From: Caprella mutica
Lineage: Eukaryota; Arthropoda; Malacostraca; Amphipoda; Caprellidae
NCBI GenBank assembly: GCA_947561585.1
Contig: CANNZV010001618.1
Location: 205,369 to 269,368 of the forward strand
Length of the DNA stretch: 64,000 nucleotides
Direction: 5' to 3'
Below, piece after piece: positions 59,377 to 64,000 of this stretch (positions are counted from its first letter, which is position 1; every line of letters begins with the position of its first letter). Made by a program: the position numbers and the translations under genes. The notes under the pieces were generated by a model. That model ran no database searches. It saw nothing but the letters and a program-made list of their open reading frames with translations, and had not been told where the DNA came from.

Positions 59377-62316
59377 ATGACTAACTTGGATGTTATTAAA
59401 TCGGAACAGAATGATACCTGGAGTAATAATACAGGTAAATATAATAATTAAAAAAATACTTAGAATGTGTTTATTTTTTTTTAATTCTAAATTTATTATT
59501 ACATTATAGTCTTCGAGAATTATTTTTTAGTTACATAAATAAAATAAATTATTGAATTGCATTTTTTAAATTTAAAATTTTCCAGATAATTCGTGAATAA
59601 TATTTATTATACATACTTTTGTTATAATAAATATTTTAAGAAAATATCATTTTTTTATCACAAGAAAAGTTGCAAATAACTTACTTATCATTGTTAATAT
59701 TATAATTGTTTTTAAATGGAAATTAATATGTAGGGTAAAATTACAATTACCAGATGCGAATTAAAAACCTGATACAAATTTCAAAAGATTATTCTTATAA
59801 AATCGCATGAAAATACATTATTTGTGGAGAGAATACTTAAAAAAACTTTATAATTTAATTCGTAATTTGTTTACATTTCTTTTCACAAGGACTAAATCTA
59901 AATGTTTTTATTTATAGTAATAGTAACCTGTTGAAATTTTTTCTGGTATTTAATTCACATCTGCTAATTGAAACCGTATTAGATTACTGAATTCAGTTGA
60001 AAAAAATAGTTTTAAATTATTTTCACGTTTACATTCTATTTGGATAGAGAAGGTGACGCTTTACTTTCACTGCTTGTGTTATTTATAATTTGAAATGCAA
60101 ATTAGTTTTTATTCTAATAATAAATTTAATAATTACTTAATAAAAAACAAACGTTTATATTAATGAATTTCAAAGAAAGTTTCTAAGATTATGTAGGAAT
60201 TACAGTTTTAACGTATTTTAAATCAAAATGAGACATACATAATTTTATATTATTAACAAATCACTCAGAAATTAGTATTTTGCTCGAAAGGTATAGCTGA
60301 TAACACGTTACAACGTATAATTATATACGGTACAGACGCTTAACTATATATAATGTATTTAAATTAAAACCTACTCATTCGTTCGAAGTTTGTAAAATAT
60401 GCTGTTGATTTTCGAATGCTGCTCGAAAGTATAGATTTGAAGCATTTATTATTCAATTTGTACCTGTAGCTGTATTATAATATAATGGCAATTAACATTT
60501 TTATCATCATCAGTTAACTTAAAAAAAATCAATATCATAAACTCATAGGGTAAGGCTGTAAAATACAAAAGATTGAGATATAATAAGGTATTGTAAGAAG
60601 CTAAATCTACATCAAGCAATAAGTATCATATTATTTTTCCTCCACATAGGCAGACGTAGAAGTCCAGTTCATAACCAAGCAAGGAGTTCTCCAATCCCAA
60701 CCAACCAGTCAGTGCACCCAGATATCAATTTTTGGCGACTACTGAATTACGAGCGAGACTCAGATGCAAACCCTACCGAAGAAGCCCCTGCTCTTGAACA
60801 GCTTTATTCCCCTTGCTCCTCAACACCAAGCGAGTCTCCACCTTTACTTGGTGGGGGATACACCTCTAATGGCATTTCAGGTTATTCAATCAATTCTCTA
60901 CCACTGCCCAGTTATCCTGTCACTTCGTCGTCCTACTTGTCTACATTCAGTCAAAATGCCGCTCATCCTGGAGAATCAATTCTTCCCTCAAATTGTTCCG
61001 ATATCATAAAAAGTATGGCTGCAAAGTACAAAAGATTCGAGTGAGTACATGTAGACTATTATTATGTGTCATTTCACTATATGCTGTTATTCCAATTATT
61101 GATTTATTATTTCATTTCTTGCAGACAGTATAGTTCAGTCCTTAGGAAACTTTCTCAGATGAGATCGTCAACAATTTGTTCAGTTCCAATGACTGAACAT
61201 AGAAGAAGATTTTCTCCTCCACCGCAAGTGACACCCAGTAAAGCATCTAATATTCCTCCAATATATCCCTTGAGCATCAACACAAATAATCAAAGAATGC
61301 CTTCTTCAACTTATGACCTCCAAGCCAATAGTTTACCCTCAGTTAGTGCTCCCATAGAATCACAGCCATTAGCTCTCTCTTCTGCTCAGTTACTTCTCAG
61401 CATGGCTAGAAGTGCAAAGTGTCGTGAAGAACAAATGACTTTTGAGCCAGCACATCCATCCACCGAAAATCACAATAAATTCATCTCTTCCAAAAGACCT
61501 AACGAACCCTATCCTTTAGATTTGTCCTCTTCTCCTCCGTTAGATAAAAGACCGCGGTTGGAATCAGAAGAAATTGATATTGTTGGAGATTGTAAATCCG
61601 AACCCGCTACTCCAAACACGGCTTCTTTAAGTTCCCACCAGAGTGGCTGCAATCGAGATTCTGTGTTCAGTTTCAATGGATTCTCTAATACCGATTCTGC
61701 TCAAGAAGTCCAATCTGTTATAAATGACCCATCGAAATGGTCAATAGAACAAGTTCACCAGTTTGTGAAGAGCATTGATATTTGTGCTGAATATGCTGAG
61801 GTGAGTTAATTTGAAGTACATAGATGAAACTAATAGAACCTTTCTATCATGACTATCTTTTAAACTATACCTACCTATATTAATAATGCTCTCTATCTTC
61901 AACAGAGTTTCCTACTGCAGCGAATAGATGGCTGGTGTTTGTCTCTACTAACAGAGTGCCATCTAACAGCAACACTAAACATGAAACTTGGGCCTGCTCT
62001 AAAACTCCTATCTAAACTGAAAGAGTTGCAAGACAGCGCCAAGTGTTCAAAGTGTGCAACCGCCAACTCAGATACTCGCGGTCACGTCAATAGTGATGTC
62101 AATTCGCATATCACCAGTGATGTAAATGGTCTCTTTAACAGTGACGGTCGTGCTCAATTCAACAATGACTATCGCAGTGATTTCATTAGTGATGGTCGTA
62201 GTAAATTTAACGTTGGTGTAAACAGTCCTTTCAATAATTACGTAAACGACCACCAGGACAGCAATAATACTTACCAAGAAGGAGGAAGCAATAGTTTAGA
62301 TACGAATTTCGCATGA
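59377..62316 (+). CDS. SAM-domain protein with CtBP-type PLDLS motif, 4 exons, 511 codons
   Basis: Exons 59377-59434, 60650-61040, 61125-61800 and 61906-62316 join in phase with GT-AG borders. The SAM domain spans about residues 354-418 (KWSIEQVHQFVKS, IDGWCLSLLTE, then MKLGPALKLLSKL across the exon 3/4 junction). The MKLGPALK ending is typical of Polycomb-group and related polymerising SAM domains. PLDLS at residues 280-284 matches the CtBP-binding consensus PxDLS, and a basic DKRPRLE follows (possible nuclear signal). VIKSE near the N-terminus fits a sumoylation site. The rest is Ser/Pro-rich and likely disordered. The tail after the SAM domain has degenerate NSDVNSHITSDVNG-like repeats. 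Most likely a nuclear co-repressor; the exact orthologue is not recognised. Poly(A) candidate AATAAA at 62533-62538. Confidence 0.85.
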
Positions 62317-63260
62317 ATATTTTTCTTAAGTATATATATATACAGTTAACGTATGCATATACATTATACAGTTAATTGTGTAACATTTGTAACTATTTAT
62401 GTGAACGCTTTATTCGCACCTAGTGTTAGTTACGTGTCTGTATATATAGTGCATAAGATTTATAGTTTTATATTGCACTTAACTTAGCCAAAGATTAGAA
62501 GCCTAAGTACATTAAAATCACATTAAATGATCAATAAATCAGGAAAAGTGGATCAATGATTATCATGAATATTAATCACGGCCACCTGTTCCTTCAAATG
62601 ATTACTTGTCATTGATTGGCAAGTGCAAGCTGTTAAATAATATTCAAATATAATTGAATTGATTAGCTAAATCATTCATTTTTATGTGCCGTGCACTTTT
62701 ATCGGTAAAAGTTCCATGCATGTTTATGATGCATTCATTCACAATGTAAAAAATAAATTCAATTTTGTAAATTTCTTTCAATATCCTTTCAACTATTTCA
62801 AGTTTGAAGAATTAATCTGAAAACAATCAACTAATTTTTGTTATCAAGAACAAATAAAGGTACCTACCTATAATTATTTTCTTTACTTAGTAATTGATTA
62901 CTAGTTAAATGTGAATTAATTATTGGATAAACGTTAGAGAACGAAAAACTATACCAACGATATAAAAAAGTTGCCTAATTCTTTCCACATGATATAATTA
63001 ATTATTATAAAAGTTTCAGAATATCGGCACTAATATCACATAAGCTACCATTACTAATACTAAATATTTTTTATTTTGATTCCATATTCTTCTATATGGA
63101 TATTATTTTCGGTTAGAACCAAGTGACAAGAAGAAACGCAATTGCTAATGTTAGATGTCATTTCTCGTACCTATAGAATAATGTAGCAAATGATAATAAA
63201 TAAAGAGTATAAATTGTTTGTAAATACTACTGTAGTGACTGAAGTTACAGTGAGTAAGAA
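62317..63260. other. 3' UTR and downstream DNA of the SAM gene
   Basis: Contains AATAAA at 62533-62538 and later candidates near 62752 and 62852. AT-rich, no other feature recognised. Confidence 0.5.
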
Positions 63261-63266
63261 AACAGT

Positions 63267-63692
63267 GCTGTAACGTTGCAATGTAGTGCTGTAACGTTGC
63301 AATGTAGTGCTGTAACGTTGCAATGTAGTGCTGTAACGTCGCAATGTAGTGCTGCAACGTTGTAATGTAGTGCTGCAACGTTGTAATGTAGTGCTGCAAC
63401 GTTGTAATGTAGTGCTGTAACATTGGAATGTAGTGCTGTAACGTTGCAATGTAGTGCTGTAACGTTGCAATGTAGTGCTGCAACGTTGTAATGTAGTGCT
63501 GTAACGTTGCAATGTAGTGCTGCAACGTTGCAATGTAGTGCTGCAACGTTGTAATGTAGTGCTGCAACGTTGCAATGTAGTGCTGTAACGTTGCAATGTA
63601 GTGCTGTAACGTTGCAATGTAGTGCTGTAACGTTGCAATGTAGTGCTGTAACGTTGCAATGTAGTGCTGTAACATTGCAATGTAGTGCTGTA
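63267..63692. repeat. 21-bp tandem array, about 20 copies
   Basis: Unit GTGCTGTAACGTTGCAATGT plus A. Variants swap TAACG with CAACG and GCAAT with GTAAT. All three minus-strand frames are open because the unit is seven codons with no stop; I see no promoter or domain, so these are not genes. Confidence 0.9.
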
Positions 63693-63782
63693 TAGTATGT
63701 AGTGTCCACACCTGACCACTTTCCTCTTCCGGTGACTGTGGGAACTAACGCTAAACACAACGGAAGAGACGAGAGTGACTAC

Positions 63783-64000
63783 GCTACTAGACTTAGCGTG
63801 ATTAGATTTAGCGTGATTGGACTTAGCGTGATTAGACTTAGCATGAATGGTAGATAGAATTAGCGTGATTGGTATTGATATACTCAGCGTGATTGGTAGA
63901 TAAACTTAGCGTGATTGATACATAAACTTAGCGTGACTGATACATAAACTTAAACTTAGCGTGATTGATACATAAACTTAGCGTGATTGATACATAAACT
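63783..64000. repeat. Irregular tandem array around ACTTAGCGTGATTG, running off the right edge
   Basis: Copies of ACTTAGCGTGATTG spaced 14-25 bp apart, settling to a unit of about 24 bp (GATTGATACATAAACTTAGC core) at the end of the window. Confidence 0.75.

Noticed and set aside
63151..63760. Three overlapping minus-strand frames of 171-195 codons
   Set aside because: All three frames of a 21-bp stop-free unit are open at once, which is what an array gives by chance and not what selection on a protein gives.

Overview
The window is AT-rich arthropod nuclear DNA, most likely from an insect with a large, transposon-rich genome. A hemipteran would fit, but the sequence does not prove the order. 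Evidence for a metazoan: spliced genes with GT-AG introns, a Testin (PET + 3 LIM) gene, an ARP6 gene, and many MITE and LINE copies. There are no bacterial features.

Genes. (1) 2439-2577, minus strand: a probable first coding exon with an N-myristoylation start. The rest of that gene lies outside the window or is not recognisable. (2) 26134-38419, plus strand: a complete Testin gene (Tes), 11 coding exons, 788 codons by my splice model. A 33-bp coding minisatellite expands the linker between the PET and LIM domains. (3) 39235-45411, minus strand: a complete Arp6/ACTR6 gene, 8 exons, 395 codons. It converges on Tes, with the two poly(A) signals about 11 bp apart. (4) 59377-62316, plus strand: a 4-exon, 511-codon SAM-domain protein with a PLDLS (CtBP-type) motif, probably a nuclear repressor. 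All splice models keep the reading phase at every junction.

Repeats fill most of the rest. The left 24 kb is intergenic and carries MITEs, tandem arrays and a 4.9-kb composite element (18960-23832) whose two halves are each duplicated, giving left-left-right-right. Tes intron 7 holds about 96 copies of a 42-bp unit with a higher-order period of about 1505 bp. Arp6 introns hold private 24-bp and 27-bp arrays plus several MITEs. At 46263-50556 a MITE with 8-bp target duplications contains a nested, frame-broken non-LTR retrotransposon. That element has a 2A-like motif, a PHD-like finger, APE endonuclease, reverse transcriptase and a CCHC knuckle. An apparent related empty site lies at about 51660. 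To the right are an inverted pair of 227-bp MITEs, a 1.45-kb foldback element and repeats carrying nuclear-receptor half-sites.

How the genes relate: Tes (actin cytoskeleton) and Arp6 (chromatin) are linked only by their convergent ends. The SAM gene stands apart. No operon-like or pathway grouping is visible. The most unusual items are the 2A/PHD LINE, the rearranged composite element, the coding and intronic satellites of Tes, and the overlapping Tes/Arp6 3' ends.
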